Assembly (NCBI GenBank): GCA_024742705.1
Contig: JANSXZ010000005.1
Span: 62,001 to 126,000, forward strand
DNA: 64,000 nucleotides
Source: Paracoccaceae bacterium
GTDB lineage: Bacteria > Pseudomonadota > Alphaproteobacteria > Rhodobacterales > Rhodobacteraceae
Reading direction: 5' to 3'
The position numbers were made by a program, and so were the translations under genes. Below are positions 17,974-26,751 of this stretch, in pieces; within the stretch, counting starts at the first letter, position 1; each line of letters starts with the position of its first letter. A model generated the notes under the pieces. It searched no databases. It saw only the letters and a list, made by a program, of their open reading frames with translations, and was not told where the DNA came from.

Positions 17974-19023
17974 TCAGATGATCTCGTCCTCGTCGAAAAT
18001 CGGATCATCCGCCAGTTGCGTGGCCAGATCGTCGATCGCGTCGCCGGCGCGCTTCATGGACGCCACCGCCGCCAGATGGAACAGTGCGTCGCCTTCGTTC
18101 ACCACGGGCATCACGGCGCGCCCGACAATGATGCCGTCGAATGGCGCCAGAACCTCGCGTTCGCGGGCACCGAACGGATCTGAAACCGCCGCCAGAACCT
18201 GCCCGGCATGAACCAGATCGCCCTCCGCGCGGTAGTTCCGAAGAAGCCCGCCCGCCGGCGCCCGCAGCCATTTGCTGTGCGCGCAAAGCAGGGGCACCGC
18301 CTTGGCCGGCGCAATGCCCTTGGCCGAAACCATGCCCTTGTGCCGCAACACCCGCAGAATACCGGCCACCCCGGCCCGCACCGATGTCTCGTCGAACCGC
18401 AGGCCCTCGCCCGCCTCATAGAGCAGAACCGATTTGCCCATGTCCCGCGCCGCCCCCCGCAGGCTGCCATCGCGGATCGGAGACCGCAGCACCACAGGCG
18501 CACCAAAGACCTGCGCCAAGGCCATCGCCTCGGTGGCATCCGGCGATACCCGCATCTGCGGCAGGTTGGTGCGGTGCACCGCCGCCGAATGCAGATCGAT
18601 CCCCATGTCACAGCGCGCAACCACCTCGGAGGTGAACAGATGTGCCAGCCGCGCCGCAAGCGACCCCCCGGACGAGCCGGGAAACGATCGGTTCAGATCG
18701 CGCCTGTCGGGCAGATACCGCGAATGGTTCAGAAAGCCGAAACTGTTGACAATGGGCACCACCACCAGCGTGCCGCTCAGCGCGCGCAGCGCCGGCGCCC
18801 GCAGCAGGCGCCGCACGATTTCCACGCCGATGATCTCGTCACCATGAATTCCAGCGCTGACAAACACCCGCGGCCCGTCGCGCCGGCCATGGATCACATG
18901 CACTGACATACTGACAGGCGTGTGATCCGACATCAGACTGACCGGCAGGTCCACCGTCGCACGGGTGCCGACCGCCACCTCCGCCGCGCCGATGCGAAAC
19001 GCCGCGCGGGTGGCGCGCGGCAT
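17974..19023 (-). CDS. Succinylglutamate desuccinylase/aspartoacylase-family zinc hydrolase
   Basis: 349 residues of the AstE/ASPA branch of M14-type zinc carboxypeptidases. Zinc ligands are visible as H60-x2-E63 in GIHGDE and H145 in DLHSA. Substrate-binding RRDLNRSFPG (R108, N111, R112) matches aspartoacylase. The C-terminal domain is beta-rich with GDLVHAGQVLA-like biotinyl-fold features. Its ATG at 19023 overlaps the rimK stop codon (GTGATG), so translation is coupled to rimK. RimK adds glutamates; this enzyme family removes acyl-linked amino acids or C-terminal residues, so it may act on the RimK product. That link is inference. Confidence 0.88.
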   Translation of the reverse strand: MPRATRAAFRIGAAEVAVGTRATVDLPVSLMSDHTPVSMSVHVIHGRRDGPRVFVSAGIHGDEIIGVEIVRRLLRAPALRALSGTLVVVPIVNSFGFLNHSRYLPDRRDLNRSFPGSSGGSLAARLAHLFTSEVVARCDMGIDLHSAAVHRTNLPQMRVSPDATEAMALAQVFGAPVVLRSPIRDGSLRGAARDMGKSVLLYEAGEGLRFDETSVRAGVAGILRVLRHKGMVSAKGIAPAKAVPLLCAHSKWLRAPAGGLLRNYRAEGDLVHAGQVLAAVSDPFGAREREVLAPFDGIIVGRAVMPVVNEGDALFHLAAVASMKRAGDAIDDLATQLADDPIFDEDEII

Positions 19024-19928
19024 CACCCCTTGCCCTTCGTGCGCGTAGCGCCGGGCCTCGCGTTGCGCTCAATGTGCTCAATGATCTTGCCGGCGATGTC
19101 GAGGCCGGTGGCCTTCTCCACGCCTTCCAGCCCGGGCGACGAATTCACCTCCATGACAACCGGGCCATGGTTCGATCGCAACATGTCCACACCGCAAACC
19201 GCCAACCCCATGGCCTTGGCCGCCCTGATCGCCGTCGAACGCTCTTCCGGCGAAATCCGGATCAACTGCGCGCTGCCACCGCGATGCAGGTTCGACCTGA
19301 ATTCGCCTTCCGCACCGGTCCGCTTCATCGCCGCGATCACCTTGCCACCCACCACGATGGCGCGGATATCGGTGCCGCCGGCTTCCTTGATGAACTCCTG
19401 CACAAGGATGTTCACCCCGGCCCCGCGAAACGCCTCGACAACAGATGTCGCCGACCGGTCGGTATCGGCCAGCACCACACCGATGCCCTGCGTCCCCTCC
19501 AGAAGCTTGATCACCAAAGGCGCCCCGCCCGCCAGCTTGATCACCTCGTCCGTCTGCTTGGGATCATGCGCGAATGTCGTGACCGGCAGGCCGATGCCAT
19601 CGCGCGCCAGCAACTGCATCGACCGCAGCTTGTCGCGTGAGCGCCCGATGGCGACGCTCTCGTTCAGGGGATACACCCCCATCATCTCGAACTGCCGCAG
19701 CACGGCCAATCCGTAATAGGTCACCGACGCACCGATCCGCGGTATCACCGCGTCGTATCCGGTCAGCTTTTCGCCGTTGTAATAGATTTCCGGCCGGCGC
19801 GAGGCGATATTCATATAGCACCGCAGGGTGTTGATGATATCCAGCTCGTGACCGCGTGCTTCCGCCGCCTCCTTCAGCCGCTTGTGCGAATAGAGGTTGG
19901 GGTTCCGCGCCAACATCGCAATTTTCAT
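19023..19928 (-). CDS. rimK: RimK-type ATP-grasp glutamate ligase
   Basis: 301 residues, the length of E. coli RimK. RimK ligates glutamate residues onto the C-terminus of ribosomal protein S6, and in vitro can make poly-alpha-glutamate. The sequence shows the family N-terminus [18 protein letters not shown], the ATP-grasp lid [18 protein letters not shown] and the metal-binding [10 protein letters not shown]. The tail is basic ([11 protein letters not shown]). It is the first gene of a two-gene unit with the overlapping zinc hydrolase. The 226 bases upstream (19929-20154) are non-coding and GC-rich with no recognisable feature. Confidence 0.94.
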   Translation of the reverse strand: MKIAMLARNPNLYSHKRLKEAAEARGHELDIINTLRCYMNIASRRPEIYYNGEKLTGYDAVIPRIGASVTYYGLAVLRQFEMMGVYPLNESVAIGRSRDKLRSMQLLARDGIGLPVTTFAHDPKQTDEVIKLAGGAPLVIKLLEGTQGIGVVLADTDRSATSVVEAFRGAGVNILVQEFIKEAGGTDIRAIVVGGKVIAAMKRTGAEGEFRSNLHRGGSAQLIRISPEERSTAIRAAKAMGLAVCGVDMLRSNHGPVVMEVNSSPGLEGVEKATGLDIAGKIIEHIERNARPGATRTKGKG

Positions 19929-20154
19929 CGATCCGCTTTCCTGCCCGCTTGCTTCGCGCCGACCCGGGATTCGGCGCGCCTGTCATACGATCCTATGCTT
20001 TTCGCGCGGCAAGCTGAACCGCCGATCGCAACGCCACGCTCACGACGGACACGCCACCTCGTAGCGGCGCGCGCTTCATCTTGCCGGAAAAACTCCCGCC
20101 GGAGGCTCCCGCAGCTTCCGCCCGCGGCCACCTCCGCATCGGCAGACGCAGCTC

Positions 20155-20739
20155 TCAGCCGGCGTCGGTACGCCCCCGCCGGTCACTTCGCAAGCAGGCA
20201 TAGAGAACATGCGTCCGCCATCTCCCGTCGATCTGCAGATACGATTGCGCCACGCCCTCGTACTTGAACCCAGCGCTCTCCAGAAGCCCGCGTGACGGCA
20301 GGTTCTCGGGCAGGCAGGCGGCCTCGATGCGGCTCAGCGACAACCGTGTGAAGGCATGGTGCACCACCGCGCCGATGGCCTCGCGCATGTATCCCTGGCG
20401 GGCATGAACCATGCCGGTCCAATAACCCAGCGTTCCGGCCTGTGCCGGTCCACGGCGGATGTTGTCCAGCGTGATCGCGCCCAACAGCACATCGTCGGCC
20501 CGCCGCAGCAGGAAAAGCGGCAAGGCGGTGCCGCCACTTACCGATCTTTGCGCCCAGTAGACGCGGTTGGTAAAGGCCTTGCGGGTCAGGTGATCGGCGG
20601 CCCAGACCGGCTCCCAGGGGGTCAGGTAGGCTTCGCTCTCGCGCCGCAGCGCCGCCCAGGCGCGAAAATCCGAATGCACCGGCGGGCGCAGGGTCAACCT
20701 TTCGGTTTCGATCCTGAGCTTGCGTTTGGCCAGCAACAT
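20155..20739 (-). CDS. GNAT acetyltransferase, RimJ/RimL type
   Basis: 194 residues. The family pattern is clear: ETERLTLRPPVHSDFRAWAAL at the N-terminus, then LLGAITLDNIRRG, GYWTGMVHARQGYMREA (acetyl-CoA loop region) and ENLPSRGLLESAGFKYEG. RimJ-type enzymes acetylate N-terminal Ala/Ser of ribosomal or other proteins. The ATG at 20739 starts 10 bases after the M16 peptidase stop codon, so it is likely the last gene of the surf1-thrC-M16-GNAT unit. The same order (thrC, M16 peptidase, GNAT) is known from other alphaproteobacteria. Confidence 0.9.
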   Translation of the reverse strand: MLLAKRKLRIETERLTLRPPVHSDFRAWAALRRESEAYLTPWEPVWAADHLTRKAFTNRVYWAQRSVSGGTALPLFLLRRADDVLLGAITLDNIRRGPAQAGTLGYWTGMVHARQGYMREAIGAVVHHAFTRLSLSRIEAACLPENLPSRGLLESAGFKYEGVAQSYLQIDGRWRTHVLYACLRSDRRGRTDAG

Positions 20740-20749
20740 CAGAGCAGCA

Positions 20750-22012
20750 TCAGGCGGCGCGCCTTTCCTGCATCTGCGCCAGGCTGGGCGCCGCGTCGAT
20801 CGGACCGTAAAGCGCCAGGGCCGCCGGCGCATGTTCGGCCACCTGCTGGGCGAACTCGCGTACATCGCCGGTGCTGACCGCGTCGATGCGGGCCACCGTG
20901 TCTTCCAGCGGCGGCACCTCGTCCCAGATCTGCACCAGCCGCGCCAGGCGTTCGGCACGATTCGACGGGCTTTCGAGGCCCATAAGCATCCCCGCTTTCA
21001 TCTGCGCGCGCGCGCGGGCCACTTCCTCGGGGCTCATGTCTTCGGCGGCGCGCTTCATTTCGGCGATCGTGATTTCCGCCAGTTCGCCGATCTGGCCGCC
21101 ACTGGTGCCCGCGTAAATCGTCATCGCACCGGTATCGGCATAGGCGCCGGTCTGCGCGAAGATGGTATAGCACAGCCCCCGCCGTTCGCGGATCTCCTGA
21201 AACAGCCGGCTCGACATGCCCCCGCCCAACGCGCTGGAATAGATCTGGGCGGTATAGATCGCATCGTCGCGATATCCCGGACCTTCGAACGCCAGCGCGA
21301 AATGCGCCTGCTCCAGAGCCTTTGCGTGGCGCACCTCGCCGCCGGTGAAAACCGCCGGTTCGACCGCCGCGAAGGGTTTGGCCGCAAGCGCGCCGAACAT
21401 CTTTTCGGCCAGCTTGACCAGAAGGTCATGATCCACCGCACCGGCCGCCGACAGGATCATCTGGCCCGGCCCGTAGTGTTCCGCCACGAAGCCCGCCAGG
21501 TCGGCGCGGCCGAAATGGCTCACCCGTTCCGTCGGCCCCAGGATCGTGCGCCCGATGGGCTGGCCGCGATAGCTTTCCTCTTGCAGCCAGTCAAAGATGA
21601 TGTCGTCGGGCGTGTCGTGGGCCTGACCGATTTCCTGGAGGATCACACCGCGTTCGATCTCGATTTCGGCGGGATCGAAGACCGGGTTCAGCACGATGTC
21701 TCCGATTACGTCCAGCGCCAGCGCCACGTCATCCTTCAGCACCCGCGCGTAATAGGCCGTGACCTCGCGGCTGGTGTAGGCGTTGATATAGCCGCCGACA
21801 TCTTCGATTGCTTCGGCGATCTGCAACGCGCTGCGCCGTTTCGTGCCCTTGAACGCCATATGTTCCAGGAAATGCGCGATGCCGTTCTGATCCAGCCGCT
21901 CGTGCCGCCCGCCCGCCGTCACCCATATGCCGATCGAGGCCGATTGAAGGCCAGGCATCTCTTCGCTGACGATGCGGAACCCGTTGGAAAGCGTTTCTTG
22001 TCTTACGGTCAA
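20750..22012 (-). CDS. M16 family zinc metallopeptidase (processing-peptidase-like)
   Basis: 420 residues, the single-chain form related to mitochondrial processing peptidase beta and to PqqL/insulinase. The inverted zinc motif H47-x2-E50-H51 (HFLEH) is intact, with the distal zinc ligand E127 about 75 residues later. The second M16 domain has the glycine-rich SALGGGMSSRLFQEIRE loop. The start is a TTG at 22012 that overlaps the thrC TGA (TTGA), and the resulting N-terminus MTVRQETLSNGFRIVSEEMP fits the family, so it is translated by coupling to thrC. The natural substrate in bacteria is not known. Confidence 0.93.
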   Translation of the reverse strand: MTVRQETLSNGFRIVSEEMPGLQSASIGIWVTAGGRHERLDQNGIAHFLEHMAFKGTKRRSALQIAEAIEDVGGYINAYTSREVTAYYARVLKDDVALALDVIGDIVLNPVFDPAEIEIERGVILQEIGQAHDTPDDIIFDWLQEESYRGQPIGRTILGPTERVSHFGRADLAGFVAEHYGPGQMILSAAGAVDHDLLVKLAEKMFGALAAKPFAAVEPAVFTGGEVRHAKALEQAHFALAFEGPGYRDDAIYTAQIYSSALGGGMSSRLFQEIRERRGLCYTIFAQTGAYADTGAMTIYAGTSGGQIGELAEITIAEMKRAAEDMSPEEVARARAQMKAGMLMGLESPSNRAERLARLVQIWDEVPPLEDTVARIDAVSTGDVREFAQQVAEHAPAALALYGPIDAAPSLAQMQERRAA

Positions 22013-23397
22013 TGAACGATGTGCCCTCTGATATGTGCCTTCAGCGTCTCCAGGTCGTTGGCGATCCGGGTGACGCGCTCCGACCTGTCATACAGATCGG
22101 ACATGTGCGGGGGAAGAGGCGGATGCACGCCGCTGGCCGCCTCGACCGCGGCGGGAAACTTGGCCGGATGCGCGGTGGCCAGCGTGATCATCGGCGTTGC
22201 GCTGTCGCGGGTGTCTTCGGCCACCCTGACGCCAACGGCCGAATGCGGGCAAAGCAGTTCCCCGGCGCCGGTCAGCGTGGCCGCGATGGTGGCGCGGGTC
22301 TCGTCTTCGGACACCCGGCCCGACCCGTAGTGTTCGGCCAGCGCCTGCATCGCCCCCTGGCTGACATCGAAGCCGCCGCGCGCCAGTTCCGCCATCAGCT
22401 GCGCAACCGCCGCGCCTTCGCGGTCATAAGCGTCGAACAGCGCGCGTTCGAAATTCGAGCTGACCTGAATGTCCATCGACGGGCTGATCGAGGGCAGCGT
22501 TTCACCCTTGTGATAGCCATGCCCCGACAGACACCGGTGCAGAATGTCGTTCTGGTTGGTCGCCACCATCAACCGCCCGACAGGCAGGCCCATCCGCTTG
22601 GCGATGTATCCGGCGAAGACATCGCCGAAGTTGCCGGTGGGTACCGTGAAACTGACGGCTCGGGCCGGCGCGCCCAGGCTGACTGCGCTTGAGAAATAAT
22701 ACACCACCTGCGCCAGAACGCGTGCCCAGTTGATCGAATTGACCCCGGCCAGCCGAACCCCGTCGCGGAACTCGAAATCGTTGAACATGTCCTTGACCCG
22801 CGCCTGGCAGTCGTCAAAGTCGCCATCCACGGCCAGCGCATGCACGTTTGCCTCGGACGGGGTGGTCATCTGCCGGCGCTGCACCTCGGAAATCCGGCCG
22901 TGCGGATAGAGAATGAACACATCCACCGCATCCAGCCCGCGGAACGCTTCGATCGCCGCCGATCCGGTGTCGCCCGAGGTCGCGCCGACGATGGTCACAC
23001 GTTCGCCGCGCCGCGACAGGGCAGTCTCGAACATCTGCCCGATCAGCTGCATCGCGAAATCCTTGAACGCCAGCGTCGGGCCGTGAAACAGCTCGAGCAG
23101 GAAGTGGTTCGGCGCCAGCTGCACCAGAGGTGCCCGCGCCGCATGGGCGAACCCGCTGTAGGCCCGGTCGATGATCGCGCGGAACTCTGCATCCGAAAAG
23201 GTATCGCCGATGAAGGGCCGCATCACGCGGAACGCCGTTTCCTCGTAGCTCAGCCCCGCCAGCGCGGCGATATCGCCGGGCGCCATCGTCGGAATCCGCT
23301 CGGGGACATAAAGCCCGCCATCCCGGGCCAGACCAGTCAGCATCGCGTCTTCAAAGCCCAGCACCGGGGCGGTCCCGCGTGTCGAGATGTATTTCAT
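22009..23397 (-). CDS. thrC: Threonine synthase
   Basis: 462 residues. A PLP enzyme converting O-phosphohomoserine to threonine. The PLP lysine is K112 in LAFKDFAMQ, with GATSGDTGSAA (phosphate-binding) and the fungal/proteobacterial long-form N-terminus MKYISTRGTAPVLGFEDAML. The ATG at 23397 overlaps the surf1 stop (ATGA), and its own stop overlaps the start of the M16 peptidase gene. The upstream in-frame extension to 23433 is inside surf1 and is rejected. Confidence 0.97.
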   Translation of the reverse strand: MKYISTRGTAPVLGFEDAMLTGLARDGGLYVPERIPTMAPGDIAALAGLSYEETAFRVMRPFIGDTFSDAEFRAIIDRAYSGFAHAARAPLVQLAPNHFLLELFHGPTLAFKDFAMQLIGQMFETALSRRGERVTIVGATSGDTGSAAIEAFRGLDAVDVFILYPHGRISEVQRRQMTTPSEANVHALAVDGDFDDCQARVKDMFNDFEFRDGVRLAGVNSINWARVLAQVVYYFSSAVSLGAPARAVSFTVPTGNFGDVFAGYIAKRMGLPVGRLMVATNQNDILHRCLSGHGYHKGETLPSISPSMDIQVSSNFERALFDAYDREGAAVAQLMAELARGGFDVSQGAMQALAEHYGSGRVSEDETRATIAATLTGAGELLCPHSAVGVRVAEDTRDSATPMITLATAHPAKFPAAVEAASGVHPPLPPHMSDLYDRSERVTRIANDLETLKAHIRGHIVH

Positions 23398-24074
23398 GTC
23401 TCTTTGCCTGTCTTGGGCGCCCGCGGACGCCACAGGAAAAATGCGGTCATCGCCGCCCAGATCAGGGCCAGCGAAAACCAGGTGATCGCATACTGCAAAT
23501 GATCGTTTGGAATTCCGCTGGTGTCCACCGGCAGCGGCGTCACCTGCGGATCGGTTTGCGACCTGGCCACGATAAGGACCGGGCGCGTGTCGAGGGCCGC
23601 GGCCATCGCCGGCACATCGCGCGCAAACCAGATGTTGCCCGGCAGGTCCGGTGCTGGGGTGTAACCGTCGGTTTCCTGCGGCCAGTGCAGATTGCCGGCG
23701 ATCCGCTGCGGGCCGAGGCTGCGCGCGGCGGTCTTCGCCGGGGTCCGGACGAAACCGCGATCCACCATCACCCGGTCGCCGGTGTCGGTGACGAAGGGCG
23801 CCACGATCCGGTAACCCGCGCCGACCTGTTTCACCGATACCAGAACGTGCAGTTCGCCGGGCACGAAGGTGCCGGACAAGGCCACAGGGGTGTATTTGTC
23901 GGTCTCGGGATCAGGATCGGCGGGCAGGCCGGTGGGTTCGGCCGCGATGCGCGCGTCGATCTGTTGCAGCAGCGCCTGTTTCCACGCAAGGCGCTGCACC
24001 TGCCAAAGACCCAGCGCCACCAGGATGGCGCACCCGGTCAGACCGAAGATCAGCAGAAACATCAGACGGCGCAT
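23394..24074 (-). CDS. SURF1-family cytochrome c oxidase assembly protein
   Basis: 226 residues. SURF1 helps insert heme a into cytochrome oxidase subunit I. The typical topology is present: one N-terminal membrane segment (LMFLLIFGLTGCAILVALGLW, followed by QVQRLAWK), a periplasmic domain, and a C-terminal segment (AITWFSLALIWAAMTAFFLW). Its start at 24074 lies just past the terminator of the ctaCBGE operon, so it is either read through or separately transcribed with thrC. The stop overlaps thrC by four bases. Confidence 0.93.
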   Translation of the reverse strand: MRRLMFLLIFGLTGCAILVALGLWQVQRLAWKQALLQQIDARIAAEPTGLPADPDPETDKYTPVALSGTFVPGELHVLVSVKQVGAGYRIVAPFVTDTGDRVMVDRGFVRTPAKTAARSLGPQRIAGNLHWPQETDGYTPAPDLPGNIWFARDVPAMAAALDTRPVLIVARSQTDPQVTPLPVDTSGIPNDHLQYAITWFSLALIWAAMTAFFLWRPRAPKTGKET

Positions 24075-24105
24075 GCCACGGGCCCCTCGAACCAGACAAA
24101 CCTTT

Positions 24106-24143
24106 GCAAAAATCACAAGGCGCGCGTTTTACCGCGCGCCTTG
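24106..24143 (-). terminator. Intrinsic terminator of the ctaC-ctaE operon
   Basis: CAAGGCGCGCG (24116-24126) pairs perfectly with CGCGCGCCTTG (24133-24143), an 11-bp stem with a 6-base loop. On the minus strand it is followed within four bases by TTTTT (24112-24108). It lies 45 bases after the ctaE stop and before surf1. Confidence 0.85.
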
Positions 24144-24187
24144 CTGGATACCCACGCGGCCGCAGGGCGCAACCGCAAATCGGTGGT

Positions 24188-24994
24188 TCAGCCGATGCCC
24201 CAGATGTAAACGGCGAAGAACAGGAACAGCCAGACCACATCGACAAAGTGCCAGTACCATGCCGCGGCCTCGAAGCCGACGTGCCGCTCCTGGGTGAAAT
24301 GCCCGCTCATCGCGCGCAGCAGGCAGACGCCCAGGAAGATCGTCCCGATGATCACATGAAAGCCGTGAAATCCGGTTGCCATGAAGAAGTTCGAGAAGAA
24401 CTTGTCGCCGCCGAACATCCAGTCCTTGTCGTGCAGCAGGTGGTAGTATTCGTAAGCCTGCAGCGCGGTGAAGGCGATGCCCAGAACGATGCTGAGCGCC
24501 AGACCGTTGATCAGATCCTTGCGGTTGTTCTCGTGCACCAGGGCGTGGTGCGCCCATGTCACGGCGCAGCCCGACAGCAGCAGAAGAAGCGTGTTGATCA
24601 GCGGCAGCTCGAAGGCGTTGACCTGATAGAATTCCGGCGGAACATAGGTGGATCCGGCGTATTCGTTCATCGGATAAAGCGCATGTTTGAAGAACGACCA
24701 GAACCAGGCCGCGAAGAACATCACTTCGGACATGATGAACAGGATGAAGCCGTATTTCAGACCGATGCGAACCACCGGGGTGTGATCGCCGATGCGGCTT
24801 TCCGCGACAACCTCGGACCACCATCCGAACATCACATAAAGCACGGCCAGAAGACCGATCCAGAAAACGAAAGGCGTGATGTCGTGCATCCAGAGCACCG
24901 CGCCAAACAGCATCGCGAACCCGCCAACCGAGCCAAGCAAGGGCCAGATCGAGGGGCTCAGGATGTGATAGTCGTGATTTTTAGCATGTGCCAT
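24188..24994 (-). CDS. ctaE: Cytochrome c oxidase subunit III
   Basis: 268 residues with seven predicted membrane helices. Subunit III of aa3 oxidase stabilises the proton uptake path and binds phospholipid. Typical segments are [42 protein letters not shown] (containing the conserved membrane Glu), [15 protein letters not shown], and [24 protein letters not shown] at the C-terminus, here broken across two mentions of the same region. It is the last gene of the ctaC-ctaB-small ORF-ctaG-ctaE operon. Subunit I (ctaD) is not in the window. Confidence 0.97.
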   Translation of the reverse strand: MAHAKNHDYHILSPSIWPLLGSVGGFAMLFGAVLWMHDITPFVFWIGLLAVLYVMFGWWSEVVAESRIGDHTPVVRIGLKYGFILFIMSEVMFFAAWFWSFFKHALYPMNEYAGSTYVPPEFYQVNAFELPLINTLLLLLSGCAVTWAHHALVHENNRKDLINGLALSIVLGIAFTALQAYEYYHLLHDKDWMFGGDKFFSNFFMATGFHGFHVIIGTIFLGVCLLRAMSGHFTQERHVGFEAAAWYWHFVDVVWLFLFFAVYIWGIG

Positions 24995-25019
24995 ATTCAG
25001 GGTCCCTCACCTTCCGGTG

Positions 25020-25592
25020 TCAGTTTAAGGTCTTGTCTGTCTGCGTTTCGAGGGCGGCATAGCCTTCGGGCAGATCTATTTCGTAAAACGTGTACGACAG
25101 CGTGATCGTATGCACATATTTGGCGTCCCGGTCGGTTACGATTTCGGGATCGACATAGAAGGTTACCGGCATCTGAACCCGTTCGCCGGGCGCCAGAACC
25201 TGTTCTTCGAAGCAAAAGCACTGGATCTTGGTGAAGAACCCGCCCGCTTCATAGGGGGTGACATTGTAACTGGCCGATCCGGCGACGGGGCGATCGGTGG
25301 GGTTGTAGGCCTCGTAGAACGCCAGACCGGTTTCGCCGATGCGCAGCTCCATCTCGCGTTCGACGGGGCGGAACTCCCAGGGCATCCCGGAATTCAGCGA
25401 ACCGTCGAAACGCACCTTGATCATGTCCTCCAGGATCGCATCCGATCCGCCTGCGGCCACGCTGGGCACGCCGCCAAAGCCTGTCACGCGGCAGAACCAG
25501 TCATAGAACGGCACCGACGCCCAGGCCAGACCTCCCATCACCACCACCAGACCGACGGTCTGGGCCACAGTCTTCAGACGCGGATCAGCCAT
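25020..25592 (-). CDS. ctaG: Cytochrome c oxidase copper chaperone CtaG/Cox11
   Basis: 190 residues. Cox11 delivers copper to the CuB site of subunit I. There is one N-terminal membrane segment (about 10-27) and a periplasmic immunoglobulin-like domain. The copper-binding CFCF motif is present at C125 and C127 (KIQCFCFEEQ), and the third conserved Cys is C34 (DWFCRVTGFGG). The ATG at 25592 lies within the last codons of the small upstream gene (8-base overlap), indicating coupled translation. Confidence 0.96.
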   Translation of the reverse strand: MADPRLKTVAQTVGLVVVMGGLAWASVPFYDWFCRVTGFGGVPSVAAGGSDAILEDMIKVRFDGSLNSGMPWEFRPVEREMELRIGETGLAFYEAYNPTDRPVAGSASYNVTPYEAGGFFTKIQCFCFEEQVLAPGERVQMPVTFYVDPEIVTDRDAKYVHTITLSYTFYEIDLPEGYAALETQTDKTLN

Positions 25593-25752
25593 TGCTCCCC
25601 TCTTCGATCTTGGGCAACTCGAAAGCGCCCGATGTAACCTTGGCCACGGTCAGGCCGAAGACCACGGCAATGAAGCCGACCAACACCAGCGCAACCCCCA
25701 GGTTGCGGCCATAGCGGCGGCTGTGGATTTCGTGTTCTACGCGCAGGCTCAT
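25585..25752 (-). CDS. 55-residue single-pass membrane protein of the cox operon
   Basis: Translates as a 55-residue protein with a charged start (MSLRVEHEIHSRRYGRN), one hydrophobic helix (LGVALVLVGFIAVVFGLTVAK, given only to its first 20 residues in register) and a short tail. Its ATG overlaps the ctaB stop (ATGA) and its stop overlaps the ctaG start, so it is clearly part of the operon. Small proteins of this sort (CoxF-like) sit between ctaB and ctaG in Rhodobacterales and Paracoccus. The function is not established; an assembly factor or a small oxidase subunit is the likeliest role. Confidence 0.85.
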   Translation of the reverse strand: MSLRVEHEIHSRRYGRNLGVALVLVGFIAVVFGLTVAKVTSGAFELPKIEEGSNG

Positions 25753-26690
25753 GCCCAACCTCCCAGGCCCCAGGGCCGCAGCAGCGCCTCGGCGAGGATC
25801 GCGCCGAAGTGCAGGAACAGATAGAGAAGCGACAGCTTGAAAAACGATTTCTCGACCGCAAAGTTGTCGGCCTCGGCCATCGTTTCGTCGCGGCGCCAGA
25901 TGCGCCATGCCCCCAAAGCGAACAGCGCGTTCATCACCACGGCCACCGCCAGGTAGATCGGGCCGCCGATGGCGGTGAAGGCGGTGCCCACGGCCAGAAC
26001 CGCGAGGATAGCGGTGTAGACAAGGATATGATTGCGCGTGGTGCGCCGGCCATGCGTTACGGTCAGCATCGGCACGCCAGCATCGTCGTAATCCGACCGC
26101 ATGAACAGCGCCAGCGCCCAGAAGTGCGGCGGCGTCCACATGAAGATCAGCGCGAACATCAGCCACGGCTCTACGGCCATCGTTCCGGTGGCGCACACCC
26201 AGCCGATCACCGGCGGGAATGCCCCTGCCGCACCACCGATAACGATGTTCTGCGGCGTCGAACGCTTCAGCCACATGGAATAGACCACGGCATAGAAGAC
26301 GATCGTGAAGGCCAGAAGAAACGCGGCCAGAAGATTGGCCGCAAGTGCCAGCATCACGACCGACATGCCCGACAGCGCGACACCGATGGCCAGCGCCTCG
26401 CCGGGTTCGACCTTGCCCGACGGAATCGGCCGTTTGGCCGTGCGCCGCATTACCGCGTCGATGTCGGCGTCCCACCACATGTTCAGGGCACCGGATGCGC
26501 CGGCGCCCACGGCAATGAACAGGATCGCCGCGAAGCCGATCATCGGGTGCACCGCAACCGGCGCGGCCAGCAGCCCCACCAGAGCGGTGAAAACCACCAA
26601 CGACATCACCCGCGGCTTGAGCAAGGCGAAGTAATCGCCGAAGCCGGCCTCGCCCGTGCCGATCTTGCTGTCGAAACTCACGTCGCTCAT
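25749..26690 (-). CDS. ctaB: Protoheme IX farnesyltransferase (heme O synthase)
   Basis: 313 residues, UbiA-type prenyltransferase with about nine membrane helices. It adds a farnesyl group to heme b to form heme O, the precursor of heme a. The prenyl-diphosphate/Mg motif is NMWWDADIDAVMRRTAKRP (NxxxDxxxD). The family N-terminus FALLKPRVMSLVVFTALVG is present. The ATG at 26690 has GAGGG upstream; an in-frame extension upstream overlaps ctaC and is rejected. Downstream genes overlap it, so ctaB to ctaG is a translationally coupled block. Confidence 0.97.
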   Translation of the reverse strand: MSDVSFDSKIGTGEAGFGDYFALLKPRVMSLVVFTALVGLLAAPVAVHPMIGFAAILFIAVGAGASGALNMWWDADIDAVMRRTAKRPIPSGKVEPGEALAIGVALSGMSVVMLALAANLLAAFLLAFTIVFYAVVYSMWLKRSTPQNIVIGGAAGAFPPVIGWVCATGTMAVEPWLMFALIFMWTPPHFWALALFMRSDYDDAGVPMLTVTHGRRTTRNHILVYTAILAVLAVGTAFTAIGGPIYLAVAVVMNALFALGAWRIWRRDETMAEADNFAVEKSFFKLSLLYLFLHFGAILAEALLRPWGLGGWA

Positions 26691-26751
26691 CTTGCCCTCG
26701 GGACTGTTGTACGGGGTTGCCGCGGGTCGGGCGCGCAGGCGCCCGCCGGGA

